Part shown: piece by piece, positions 33,933 to 42,800 of the stretch
Numbering within the stretch: the first letter of the stretch is position 1
Layout of the letters: each line of letters opens with the position of its first letter
Source: Paenibacillus terrigena DSM 21567
GTDB lineage: Bacteria; Bacillota; Bacilli; Paenibacillales; Paenibacillaceae
DNA: 64,000 nt
Direction: 5' to 3'
NCBI RefSeq assembly: GCF_000374845.1
Contig: NZ_KB895417.1
Span: forward strand, 368,825 to 432,824
Translations under genes and position numbers: made by a program
The notes under the pieces: model-generated
Told to the model about the DNA's origin: nothing
The model's database searches: none
Seen by the model: only the letters and a program-made list of their open reading frames with translations

Positions 33933-36152
33933 ATGTATAACAGCAATAGTCAATTATCATCGACGCAGGCCGTAAAGAGTAAGCATCCGTTTAATGTATA
34001 CCTGACGGCAGGTGAGTATGTAAAAGCGATTGGAACGCAAGATGGTTATTTCCCGGATTTCGGGCATCATGTTGCGAACGAAATGGGGGGCATATGGCTG
34101 CATCCCATTAAGTTGTTAGACGGATTCTGGCTTCGGGTAACCGATCTGGACCGTAATATTTCCGTATGGTCGAAGTCCGATGAATATATAACTTACCCGT
34201 GGGGCAACGGATTCCGCTACGATCACGGTCTGGGGCATATTCCGGTCGCGATCGAACGCGAGCAATTCGCGCCGGAACACGAGAAAGGCTTAGTCGTTCG
34301 CTACGACCTGCATAATTACGCAGATCGTCCTACGCGCCTGAAGTTGGAACTATTAGCTCGTACAGATTTGCGTCCGGTCTGGTTCTCGGATGAGATCGGC
34401 ATTCTGGACGGCGCGAAGGACGTGGTGGAAGCGCGTACGAATCGTGTGATGCATGCTAAGGATTGCGATCATGATTGGCATGCGATGATTGGGACGAGCT
34501 TGCCGGGTGAGGACTACGAGATCGGTGAATCGTTATTCGGGCCGGAATTCACGAGCGGTCAAGGCTGCGGCATGAAGTTCGAGACGACGATGACGCTCGA
34601 AGCGGGTGCGCGTCTATCCTTCCATCTCTTCGTGGCGGGTTCGTATGCTTCGAAGCAGGAGTGCGAGGCGACCTATGAGACACTTGTGCGTGATCATGAG
34701 CGCCTGCTCGCGGAGAAGAAAGCGACGTACGACGCGATTCGTGAGCGTGCGGAGTTGAAGATTGAAGGCGAGTCGGCATTCAGCGATATTTTCACATGGG
34801 TGAAATGGAACAATCAGTGGCTTGTTCAACAAGTCGATGGCATCGGGCGCGGATTAACGGCGGGCAGCCCGCATTATCCTTGGTGGTTCGGTTGCGATAA
34901 TTCGTATTCCTTGCAAGGAGTACTCGCGATTGGGGATCATGAGTTAGCGAAGGATACGATGCGTATTCTGCTCGACAGCTCGAAGAAGCAGAACAGCAAT
35001 GGCCGAGTCGTGCATGAGATAACGACGATGGGCGCGGTCTCGAACCCGGGGAACACGCAAGAAACAGCGCACTATATCAGCATGGTATGGGATATGTATC
35101 GCTGGACTGGCGATCGTACATTCCTCGAAGAACATTACGCCTATTGCGTGCAAGGGATGGACTGGCTCTTGCATGAGATGGATCCGGACGGCGATCTCTT
35201 CCCGTCAGGCTATGGCATCATTGAGATCGCAGGGCTCAATATGGAGCTGATCGATTCTGCAGTGTATACGGCCAAAGCGCTGCAATCCCTCGTTCAGATG
35301 AGCCTTGAGCTCGGAGAAGAGCGTGCTTCGCAATATGAAGCATTGGCTGAACGTGCCGTCGAAGCCATCAATACAACCTTCTGGAACGAAGAACAGCAGC
35401 TTTATGCCGATGCGGTAGCAGCGAAGCAGGATGTTCTTCCGAAGGTCGAATTCCTGATCGGTATGGCGGAGCAGAACGGCATTCAAGGCTATCGCGAATA
35501 TCTGGAGCACCAGCTTGCACGTGTTCAGGATGAGACCGTCGATCATGGCTGGTTAATTAATAAGAACTGGGTAATCTCCACCCCGATGGAAGCCGGGATT
35601 GCCGATCGCGCCAAAGGCGAGAGCGCCATTCGTCATATGCGCAACGCGGACTTTATCGGACCTTACGGTTCATATCTGTCGGGCACATTCCAGCAGGGCA
35701 CGATGACCATTAGTACGGGAGTCCACGCCATAGCCGAAGCGATGTACGGCGATATCGATGCAGCACTCGATTTATTGCAGCGGATGAATGGATCTTTCTC
35801 TCGCGTATTGCCGGGTTCGATGAATGAGATGTCGCCGGATTATGGCTGCGCCGTACAGGCTTGGACGGTCTACGCCATGATGGTGCCGACAATCGGACAC
35901 ATGATCGGGGTTCAACCGGAAGCGCATCGCCGCACGGTAACGATCGCTCCGAAGATTCCGACCGCTTGGCAGGGCAAAGACATTCAATTGAACCGCGTTC
36001 GTGTCGGGGATGCATGGATCGATATCCAGCTTCGTGTGGATCAAGGGCAGTTAAAGCTTCAGGTGAAGAATGACTCGCAATGGAACATTCAAGTACAGTG
36101 GCAAGGGAAGTCGTATTCGTTCAACGATGCTATCATTGAAGCGGCCCTGTAG
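33933..36152 (+). CDS. Glycoside hydrolase of the six-hairpin type, similar to amylo-alpha-1,6-glucosidase/debranching enzymes
   Basis: A 739-aa protein without a signal peptide. The first 270 residues look like a beta-sandwich domain (GGIWLHPIKLLDGFWLRVTD, then VRYDLHNYADRPTRLKLELL). The remainder is an alpha/alpha toroid with repeats such as WWFGCDNSYSLQGVLAIGD, GNTQETAHYISMVWDMYRWTG and GSMNEMSPDYGCAVQAWTVYAMM. Acidic residues in these blocks are candidate catalysts. ATG 33933 has AAGGAGAG about 11 bases upstream. It is preceded by operator O1, so it belongs to the LacI regulon; it may trim branched alpha-glucans or oligosaccharides. Family number not assigned. Confidence 0.72.
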   Translation: MYNSNSQLSSTQAVKSKHPFNVYLTAGEYVKAIGTQDGYFPDFGHHVANEMGGIWLHPIKLLDGFWLRVTDLDRNISVWSKSDEYITYPWGNGFRYDHGLGHIPVAIEREQFAPEHEKGLVVRYDLHNYADRPTRLKLELLARTDLRPVWFSDEIGILDGAKDVVEARTNRVMHAKDCDHDWHAMIGTSLPGEDYEIGESLFGPEFTSGQGCGMKFETTMTLEAGARLSFHLFVAGSYASKQECEATYETLVRDHERLLAEKKATYDAIRERAELKIEGESAFSDIFTWVKWNNQWLVQQVDGIGRGLTAGSPHYPWWFGCDNSYSLQGVLAIGDHELAKDTMRILLDSSKKQNSNGRVVHEITTMGAVSNPGNTQETAHYISMVWDMYRWTGDRTFLEEHYAYCVQGMDWLLHEMDPDGDLFPSGYGIIEIAGLNMELIDSAVYTAKALQSLVQMSLELGEERASQYEALAERAVEAINTTFWNEEQQLYADAVAAKQDVLPKVEFLIGMAEQNGIQGYREYLEHQLARVQDETVDHGWLINKNWVISTPMEAGIADRAKGESAIRHMRNADFIGPYGSYLSGTFQQGTMTISTGVHAIAEAMYGDIDAALDLLQRMNGSFSRVLPGSMNEMSPDYGCAVQAWTVYAMMVPTIGHMIGVQPEAHRRTVTIAPKIPTAWQGKDIQLNRVRVGDAWIDIQLRVDQGQLKLQVKNDSQWNIQVQWQGKSYSFNDAIIEAAL

Positions 36153-36378
36153 TAATGCAAAGGGATTGAATCGTGAGAGAGCAACTTATTATTATTCACT
36201 TTACTATGCGTCGTTAAGCCTCGCCTGACTGAGTGTATACATGTTATTATTATGCCGTAATTGAGTTAAGACGGGTTTCCCGACGTCATTTTTATCGCAG
36301 TTATTCTGGGGGCACTGGCAGATCGTGTTGCTGTCCCTTCACTGCTTATTTAAGAAACAATAAAATTTAAACAAAATA

Positions 36379-36408
36379 TTGACACCCAAAACTTTCGAAT
36401 GCTATAAT
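36379..36408 (+). promoter_or_regulatory. Strong promoter of the GH65/ABC operon
   Basis: Perfect TTGACA (36379-36384) and perfect TATAAT (36403-36408) are separated by 18 bases. The predicted start falls on operator O2. The 365-base gap 36153-36517 otherwise holds no gene. Confidence 0.88.
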
Positions 36409-36413
36409 CCCTA

Positions 36414-36428
36414 TGAAAACGTTTTCGA
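36414..36428. promoter_or_regulatory. LacI-type operator O2
   Basis: TGAAAACGTTTTCGA contains the perfect palindrome GAAAACGTTTTC and overlaps the predicted transcription start. Confidence 0.8.
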
Positions 36429-36457
36429 GAAACGACACATTATTTTTTTGACTACAC

Positions 36458-36471
36458 CGAAATCGTTTTCG
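36458..36471. promoter_or_regulatory. LacI-type operator O3
   Basis: CGAAATCGTTTTCG is the same palindrome with one changed position. It lies in the transcribed leader, 44 bases after O2 start to start. Confidence 0.7.
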
Positions 36472-36488
36472 TTTTTTAAGGGTTAAAT

Positions 36489-36502
36489 CGAAATCGTTTT
36501 CG
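36489..36502. promoter_or_regulatory. LacI-type operator O4
   Basis: CGAAATCGTTTTCG, identical to O3 and 31 bases after it (about three helical turns), ends just before the AGGAGG ribosome site of the GH65 gene. Confidence 0.7.
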
Positions 36503-36517
36503 GGGCAGGAGGTTTAT

Positions 36518-38848
36518 ATGCTTAATTACAACAAGACATTAACAGAATCCTTGAAAAACTGGGCTTTTAGCGAAGAGAAATTTGAGCCGTTGCTTCTAGG
36601 GAAATGTGAATCGATCATGTCGCTAGGAAATGGGTATATGGGAATGAGATCAGCGACAGAAGAGCCTTATCTCGGAGAGACTCGTAACTTATTCGTTAAT
36701 GGAACGTTCAACAAGTTCGATGAGAACGAAGTTACAGAACTTCCGAATGCAGCTGATGTAACCAGATTAGAGCTGTTCGTCGCTGGCAGACAGTTCTCCT
36801 TAGAACAAGGCAGTACGCAAGAATATTCCCGTGTACTCGACCTGCGGCATGCGGAACTCGTAAGATCATTTGTCTGGGAGAGCCCGGAAGGCAAGCAAAT
36901 CCGATATACATTCCGCCGGTTCGTATCGCTGGATCAAGTCCATCTGATCGGAATGAAATTAGAAGTGACGCCATTGAATGGTGAGATCGACTTCACAGTT
37001 CGTTCCGGCATCAATGCGCAATTATCGAACACAGGAAGCCAGCATTTCCATGAAGGCGAGAAACGGATTTTTGACAAGAAATACTTGCAGCTATTACAGA
37101 CAACGACCGAATCAAAAGTTGACTTCGTTGTTCATACAAGTCATCAATTTACGTTGAATGGTAAGTTGGTTGAATTGACACCGAAGATGGATATTGATCG
37201 ACGTAAAATTGCAATGGAGTATTCATGCAGGATCGCTAGCGGTGAGACACTGGTGATGGAGAAAATCAGCAGCGTGCATACGAGTCGGGATAAAGCGTTC
37301 GAAGGTCAAGAGCTCCCTGTCATGCGTGAAGAAGCACTAAATCAATTGAAGCAAGCGGATGCGTTAGGTTATGATGCATTATTCGAACAACACAAGCAAG
37401 CATGGGACCAAGTATGGAAGCAGTATGAGATTGAGATTGAAACGGAGCAGCCATTTGATCTACTTGCCATTCGCTTTTCGATTTATCACCTTGTTGTGAT
37501 GACGCCAGCACATGATAACCGAATGGGAATCGGGGCAAAAGGGTTGAGCGGCGAAGGGTACAAAGGCCATTCGTTCTGGGACACAGAAATCTTCATCCTT
37601 CCGTTCTACATCTACACGCGTCCTGAAATCGCACGCTCGCTGCTCGAATTCCGTTACTTGGGTCTGGAAGGCGCAAGACGCAAGGCCAAAGAAAATGGAT
37701 ACGAAGGTGCGATGTATCCGTGGGAAGCTGCATGGCCGACGGATGGCGAAGTGACGCCGGTCTGGGGCGCAGTTGATATCGTAACAGGCCTGCAGACGAA
37801 GATCTGGTCTGGATTTATTGAACAGCACATTACGTCAGATATCGCTTATGCGGTATGGCATTACTATAAGGCAACAGGCGATCAAGACTTCATGGATCAA
37901 TACGGATATGAGATGTTATTCGATACGGCAACCTTCTGGGCGAGCCGCTTAGAGTGGGATGAGGCGGCATCTAGATACCATATTAATGAAGTGATTGGTC
38001 CGGATGAGTACAAGGAGCATATCGACAACAACGCATTCACGAACTACATGGCGCATTTCAATATGGAATTGGCGATTGCGTACTATGAGGAACTGAAGGC
38101 ATCCCGTCCGGAATTGCTCGCATCCTTAGAAGAGAGATTAGGTCTCGCAGCAGCGTATTGCGTATGGACAGATCGAATCGGCCAGATCTATTTGCCGGCG
38201 CCGAACGAGAACAATATCGTACCGCAGGATGATACGTATCTAACGCTTGAAACGATTGATTTGACAAAGTATAAGAAGCAGAAGAAAGTAGGAAGCTTAT
38301 TCCTGGATTATAGCTTGGATCAGGTCTGCAAGTTGCAAGTGTCCAAGCAAGCGGATATTATGATGCTATTCTTCTTGCTCGAGAATAAATTCTCGCCGGA
38401 AGTGAAGCGTGCGAATTATGACTACTACGAGCCTAAGACTTTGCATGATTCTTCGTTATCCTTGTCGACACATAGCATTCTGGCTGGCGACTTTGGAGAT
38501 ATTGATTTAGCTTACGATCTGTTCCGTCGTGCGACTGAGATTGATCTTGGTCCGAACATGCATTCATCTGACGCAGGGATTCACTCTGCATCGATTGGCG
38601 GCATTTGGGAATGTATCGTGATGGGATTTGCGGGTGTGAGAATGCTGGATGGCCGATTGCATCTGAATCCGAAACTGCCGCAGTCGTGGACGGGATTCAA
38701 ATTCCCATTGTATTGGCAAGGTGCTCGATTGGAAGTACAGGTATCACTGAATGCTGTGCATATCGTGACGGCAAGCGAGCAAGAGTTGGAACTCATCATT
38801 CATGGTAGTACAATCAAGTTTCATAAAGAGCTTAACATGCAATTCTAA
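36518..38848 (+). CDS. GH65 disaccharide phosphorylase (maltose/kojibiose/nigerose phosphorylase family), copy 1
   Basis: A 776-aa inverting phosphorylase predicted to cleave an alpha-glucosyl disaccharide with phosphate to beta-glucose 1-phosphate. GH65 features are the N-terminal GNGYMGMRSATEEPYLGETR sandwich, GIGAKGLSGEGYKGHSFWDTEIFILPF, and NEVIGPDEYKEHIDNNAFTN, where Glu497 is the predicted acid. The late ALHDSS-like block KTLHDSSLSLSTHS fits the phosphate site. No signal peptide, so it is cytoplasmic. The ATG follows AGGAGG. It heads an operon with a sugar importer and beta-phosphoglucomutase. Linkage specificity cannot be read from sequence by eye. Confidence 0.92.
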   Translation: MLNYNKTLTESLKNWAFSEEKFEPLLLGKCESIMSLGNGYMGMRSATEEPYLGETRNLFVNGTFNKFDENEVTELPNAADVTRLELFVAGRQFSLEQGSTQEYSRVLDLRHAELVRSFVWESPEGKQIRYTFRRFVSLDQVHLIGMKLEVTPLNGEIDFTVRSGINAQLSNTGSQHFHEGEKRIFDKKYLQLLQTTTESKVDFVVHTSHQFTLNGKLVELTPKMDIDRRKIAMEYSCRIASGETLVMEKISSVHTSRDKAFEGQELPVMREEALNQLKQADALGYDALFEQHKQAWDQVWKQYEIEIETEQPFDLLAIRFSIYHLVVMTPAHDNRMGIGAKGLSGEGYKGHSFWDTEIFILPFYIYTRPEIARSLLEFRYLGLEGARRKAKENGYEGAMYPWEAAWPTDGEVTPVWGAVDIVTGLQTKIWSGFIEQHITSDIAYAVWHYYKATGDQDFMDQYGYEMLFDTATFWASRLEWDEAASRYHINEVIGPDEYKEHIDNNAFTNYMAHFNMELAIAYYEELKASRPELLASLEERLGLAAAYCVWTDRIGQIYLPAPNENNIVPQDDTYLTLETIDLTKYKKQKKVGSLFLDYSLDQVCKLQVSKQADIMMLFFLLENKFSPEVKRANYDYYEPKTLHDSSLSLSTHSILAGDFGDIDLAYDLFRRATEIDLGPNMHSSDAGIHSASIGGIWECIVMGFAGVRMLDGRLHLNPKLPQSWTGFKFPLYWQGARLEVQVSLNAVHIVTASEQELELIIHGSTIKFHKELNMQF

Positions 38849-38869
38849 AAAATCAGGGAGGTCTTTACA

Positions 38870-40177
38870 ATGAAAAAATGGGCAATTCTACTGGTAGTAA
38901 CGATGATGGCAACACTCGTATTATCCGCTTGCTCGAGCGGCAGCAGTGAGACAAAAAATGAGAGCCAATCCGGCACTGCTGACCAAGAAAAAGTACAATT
39001 GAAATTCACCGTATGGGGCGATGTCGCATCAGCTGGCCCGGAAGTGAAGCTAACGGAAGAATTTAATAAGTCCCATCCGAACATTGAAGTGAAGTTCGAG
39101 CCAGTTCCAGGCGATGGTTATGGCACGAAACTAACGACATCTCTTGCAGCGGGCCAAGCGCCGGACGTCTTCTTGATTGGTGAAGGCGACTACTACAAAT
39201 ATGTCGATAAAGGCGTTGTTGAGCCGCTTGATTCTTATCTTGAAGCAGACAAATCCTTTGATACGAGCATGTTCCAAAAAGATCTACTCGATATGGGACA
39301 TATCAATGGCAAAACATATTACTTGCCAAAAGACTTCAACCCATTGTCTCTCTGGTATAACAAGAAATTGTTCGATGCAGCAGGCATGGAATATCCGAAC
39401 GAGAACTGGACTTGGGACGACTTGAATGCGGCAGCGAAAAAGCTAACGTTGAAGGATGACAAAGGCAAAATCAAGCAATTTGGATTTAACGCAACGAAAT
39501 GGGAATATCCAATCTTCACTTACTTATGGTCAAACGGTACATCGATTTCCAATGAAGACGGTACCAAAGCAGAAGGCTTCATGAACAGCGATAAGACAAT
39601 TGCGGCAATGGAGAAATACGTAGCGATGTCCAAGGGTGCAGATAAAGTATCGCCAACGCCTCAAGATGCGGAGACGCTCGGCGGCGACGGATCGATGTTC
39701 ATGACAGATAAATTGGCAATGATGGTAACAGGCCGCTGGGTGAAATATGACTTGGATCGTTCCAAAGTCGACTATGGCACAAGCTTGATTCCGAAAGGCG
39801 CAGATGGCGAGCGCGGCGGTATCATTGCAGCAGCTGGCTGGGCAATTAACGCGAACAGCAAGCACAAACAAGAAGCTTATGAGCTCGTAAAATGGTTGTC
39901 CGGTAAAGAAGCACAAGTATTGCGTTCCGAGAAAGGTCTTGTCCTTCCAGCAACGGTGAATGAGCTTGAAGAAGTGAAGAAAACCGAAGTAAAAGACAAA
40001 CCGATCATCGACATGATGGCATTCGCGAAAAAACCAGTCACGATGGTATCTTCCAATGGTTCCCTATTCGTAGAGGAGTTCAACAAAGCGATGGAGAAAA
40101 TTTTGCTTGACCAGTCCTCTGTCAAAGATGCATTGAATGAAGCAGCGAAGAACGTAGACAGCAAGATTACGAAGTAA
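38870..40177 (+). CDS. Sugar ABC transporter substrate-binding lipoprotein (family 1, MalE-like)
   Basis: A 435-aa receptor with lipobox LVLSAC (Cys21). The mature part opens with LKFTVWGDVASAGPEVKLTEEF and has ISNEDGTKAEGFMN and AAAGWAINANSKHKQEAYELVKWL, typical of oligosaccharide-binding proteins. It starts 21 bases after the GH65 gene. The likely ligand is the alpha-glucoside cleaved by that enzyme. Confidence 0.9.
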   Translation: MKKWAILLVVTMMATLVLSACSSGSSETKNESQSGTADQEKVQLKFTVWGDVASAGPEVKLTEEFNKSHPNIEVKFEPVPGDGYGTKLTTSLAAGQAPDVFLIGEGDYYKYVDKGVVEPLDSYLEADKSFDTSMFQKDLLDMGHINGKTYYLPKDFNPLSLWYNKKLFDAAGMEYPNENWTWDDLNAAAKKLTLKDDKGKIKQFGFNATKWEYPIFTYLWSNGTSISNEDGTKAEGFMNSDKTIAAMEKYVAMSKGADKVSPTPQDAETLGGDGSMFMTDKLAMMVTGRWVKYDLDRSKVDYGTSLIPKGADGERGGIIAAAGWAINANSKHKQEAYELVKWLSGKEAQVLRSEKGLVLPATVNELEEVKKTEVKDKPIIDMMAFAKKPVTMVSSNGSLFVEEFNKAMEKILLDQSSVKDALNEAAKNVDSKITK

Positions 40178-40187
40178 GGCATTGTAT

Positions 40188-40221
40188 GAGAGTGAAGCTG
40201 GAGTTATCTAGCTTCACTCTC
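40188..40221 (+). other. Intercistronic hairpin between receptor and permease genes
   Basis: GAGAGTGAAGCT (40188-40199) pairs perfectly with AGCTTCACTCTC (40210-40221) around a 10-base loop. There is no U tract, and the permease ribosome site follows at once. Such hairpins commonly protect upstream mRNA and raise receptor over permease output, as at malE-malF. Confidence 0.75.
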
Positions 40222-40242
40222 TATAGATTCAAGGAGGTCTCT

Positions 40243-41142
40243 ATGAAACACAAATCCCGTTCAGAAAAAGCCGGATATTTATTTATCCTTCCATGGTTTC
40301 TAGGACTATTGCTATTTACGATTGGGCCGATGATTTTCTCCCTCATCTTGTCGTTTAGTAAATGGGATATCATCACAGGTATTGGCTCGATTGAGTTTGT
40401 TGGCTTGGACAACTTTGTGAATATTTTTAAAGATGAACTATTCTATACATCCTTGAAGGTTACATTTATCTTTGCACTTGTATCCGTTCCTTTGTATCAG
40501 ATTATTTCTCTGCTTGTTGCGATGATGTTGAATATGCGGACGAAAGGGATGAATTTCTTCCGTTTGATCTTCTTTATGCCGTCGGTCATTCCAGCGGTTG
40601 CCGTATCCATGATGTGGATCATGATTCTGAACCCGGAATATGGCATATTGAACAAAGCGTTAAGCTTGGTAGGCATCGAAGGCCCAGCTTGGCTGCAAGA
40701 TCCTAAATACGCGCTGAGCGCATTGATCGTCATGGGGATTTGGGGTATCGGTAATACCATTATTATTTATTTGTCAGGTTTGCAAGGCGTTCCGGAAGAA
40801 CTGTACGAGGCAGCGCAATTGGATGGAGCAGGTATTGTGCGCCGGTTCTTTAGTGTCACTATTCCTATGATATCTCCCACGATCTTCTTCAACCTCATTA
40901 TGGGGATTATCGGTGGTTTTCAATATTTCACGCAAGCCTTCGTCATGACGAATGGCGGACCGCTAAATTCAACCTTATTCTACAATCTGTTCTTGTATAA
41001 CAAGGCATTCAAAACTTATGAAATGGGATACGCTTCAGCCTTGTCGTGGATTCTGTTCGCCATTATTTTGATCTTCACCCTCATTGTAATTCGCACCTCT
41101 TCGGCTTGGGTCTATTACAATGGCGATGATGATAAGGATTGA
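40243..41142 (+). CDS. Sugar ABC transporter permease 1 (MalF-like)
   Basis: A 299-aa permease with six membrane segments. Family features are GYLFILPWFLGLLLFTIGPM at the N-terminus and VPEELYEAAQLDGAGIVRRFFSVTIPMI, the ATPase coupling loop. ATG 40243 follows AAGGAGGT; an in-frame start at 40186 would include the intercistronic hairpin and is rejected. Confidence 0.92.
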   Translation: MKHKSRSEKAGYLFILPWFLGLLLFTIGPMIFSLILSFSKWDIITGIGSIEFVGLDNFVNIFKDELFYTSLKVTFIFALVSVPLYQIISLLVAMMLNMRTKGMNFFRLIFFMPSVIPAVAVSMMWIMILNPEYGILNKALSLVGIEGPAWLQDPKYALSALIVMGIWGIGNTIIIYLSGLQGVPEELYEAAQLDGAGIVRRFFSVTIPMISPTIFFNLIMGIIGGFQYFTQAFVMTNGGPLNSTLFYNLFLYNKAFKTYEMGYASALSWILFAIILIFTLIVIRTSSAWVYYNGDDDKD

Positions 41143-41154
41143 GGAGGTATAGCG

Positions 41155-41997
41155 ATGAATATACAGACATCACTCAAAAAAAATATCGCGAAGCTGGTCG
41201 CGCTTGTTATCTTAATCGGCGGTTCTTTGATTGTACTTGTCCCACTGCTCTGGACCGTGTCGACTTCACTGAAGACACCTGGGGAAGTATTTGGTGACAA
41301 TTTCTTTCCTGAAGTATGGAAATGGAGCAACTACAGCGATGCGGTGAATGCCATTCCGTTCTTCACATTTTTGAAGAATACATTGATTGTTCTGGTTCCG
41401 GTTCTGATCGGTACGGTATTCTCATCTGCACTCTGTGCGTATGGGTTTGCCCGCTTTAAATTCAAAGGGAAACGTTGGTTGTTCCTCGTGCTGCTCGCGA
41501 CGATGATGCTACCAGGACAAGTGACGATGATTCCGATGTTCATCATGTTCAAAGAGGTCGGCTGGGTAGATACGTTCTGGCCGTTAATTATTCCATCTTT
41601 CTTCGGTGGAGGCGCATTTAATATTTTCTTGATTCGTCAGTTTATGCGCGGGATACCAAGAGATTTAGACGAAGCTGCATTTATGGACGGCGCCAATCGT
41701 TGGCAGATCTTCATGAAGGTCATGCTGCCACTATCCAAGCCGCCTCTTGTTGCGGTTGGAATTTTCACCTTTATGGGCGTATGGAATGATTTCCAAGGGC
41801 CGTTGATTTACTTGAACTCAACAGAGAAATATACGCTAGCACTAGGACTGTCGATGTTCAAAGGCTTGTACAACATCGAGTGGAACATGCTGATGGCCGC
41901 GACGATTCTCATTATGCTGCCAGTCCTCATCGTATTCTTCGTGGCTCAGAAGTACTTTATTGAAGGAATTTCGATTTCTTCCGCGATGAAAGGGTAA
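41155..41997 (+). CDS. Sugar ABC transporter permease 2 (MalG-like)
   Basis: A 280-aa permease starting 12 bases after the MalF-like gene with GAGGAGGT. The coupling loop IPRDLDEAAFMDGANRWQIF and the C-terminal FVAQKYFIEGISISSAMKG are standard MalG features. No ATPase gene is present in the operon, so a shared MsmX-type ATPase elsewhere must energise it. Confidence 0.92.
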   Translation: MNIQTSLKKNIAKLVALVILIGGSLIVLVPLLWTVSTSLKTPGEVFGDNFFPEVWKWSNYSDAVNAIPFFTFLKNTLIVLVPVLIGTVFSSALCAYGFARFKFKGKRWLFLVLLATMMLPGQVTMIPMFIMFKEVGWVDTFWPLIIPSFFGGGAFNIFLIRQFMRGIPRDLDEAAFMDGANRWQIFMKVMLPLSKPPLVAVGIFTFMGVWNDFQGPLIYLNSTEKYTLALGLSMFKGLYNIEWNMLMAATILIMLPVLIVFFVAQKYFIEGISISSAMKG

Positions 41998-42051
41998 GCA
42001 GATGCTACACCAATAGACAGAGGGGATTGAACCCAAGGGAGAGGAAATGCA

Positions 42052-42717
42052 ATGATCATTAAAGCTGTCTTGTTCGACTTGGATGGCGTTATTACAGATA
42101 CGGCTGAATATCATTATGTCGCATGGAAGCAGCTTGCTGCACAATTAGGCATCGAGATCGATGAAGCATTTAATGAACAGTTAAAAGGCGTCAGCCGGAT
42201 GGAATCGCTCGAGCGGATTTTGCGTCATGGCAACCGTGCGAACGATTTGTCCGCGGAAGAGAAGATTGCCCTAGCTACGCAAAAAAATAACGAATACGTG
42301 AAGCTGCTCGTAAACGTGTCGCCGAAGGATGTCTATCCAGGCATTCGCGAGCTTCTATTGGAGCTTCGTGCTGCAGACGTTCGCACGGTGATCGCATCGG
42401 CGAGCAAAAATGCGCCGCAAATTCTGAATTCACTGGCATTAACGGATTTATTCGATTATATCGTGAATCCGGATGAGGTTGCACACGGCAAACCGGCACC
42501 GGACATCTTCTTGCGCGGTGCGGAAGCGGTAGGCGTCAATCCGGCGTTCTGCGTAGGCATCGAGGATGCGCAGGCGGGTGTAGAAGCGATTAAATCGGCG
42601 AAGATGGTCGCTGTTGGAATCGGTGAAGAGCACGTCTTGAAGCCCTCCGGCACGGATGTCGTTTTGCCATCAACGGGATCATTGTCTTGGTCTTTCTTAC
42701 AGACATTAGGCGAATAG
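42052..42717 (+). CDS. pgmB: Beta-phosphoglucomutase
   Basis: A 221-aa HAD-superfamily mutase converting beta-glucose 1-phosphate to glucose 6-phosphate. The nucleophile motif VLFDLDGVITDTAEYHYVAW gives Asp9 and Asp11; SASKN is the second HAD motif, and GKPAPDIFL with GIEDAQAGVEAIKSA supplies motifs III and IV. It directly processes the product of the inverting GH65 phosphorylases on each side, which strongly supports a phosphorolytic disaccharide pathway. Confidence 0.95.
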   Translation: MIIKAVLFDLDGVITDTAEYHYVAWKQLAAQLGIEIDEAFNEQLKGVSRMESLERILRHGNRANDLSAEEKIALATQKNNEYVKLLVNVSPKDVYPGIRELLLELRAADVRTVIASASKNAPQILNSLALTDLFDYIVNPDEVAHGKPAPDIFLRGAEAVGVNPAFCVGIEDAQAGVEAIKSAKMVAVGIGEEHVLKPSGTDVVLPSTGSLSWSFLQTLGE

Positions 42718-42729
42718 GATAGGAAGGGA

Positions 42730-42754
42730 AGAGCCGATCCGGGCTCTTTTTTTC
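42730..42754 (+). terminator. Terminator after pgmB
   Basis: AGAGCC (42730-42735) pairs with GGCTCT (42742-42747) and continues into a T tract. The second GH65 gene starts 47 bases later, so its expression depends on readthrough or a separate promoter. Confidence 0.85.
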
Positions 42755-42800
42755 TGAATGTATAAGTTTGTGGGGGTATTTAAGAGAGGTGGGCGACAAC

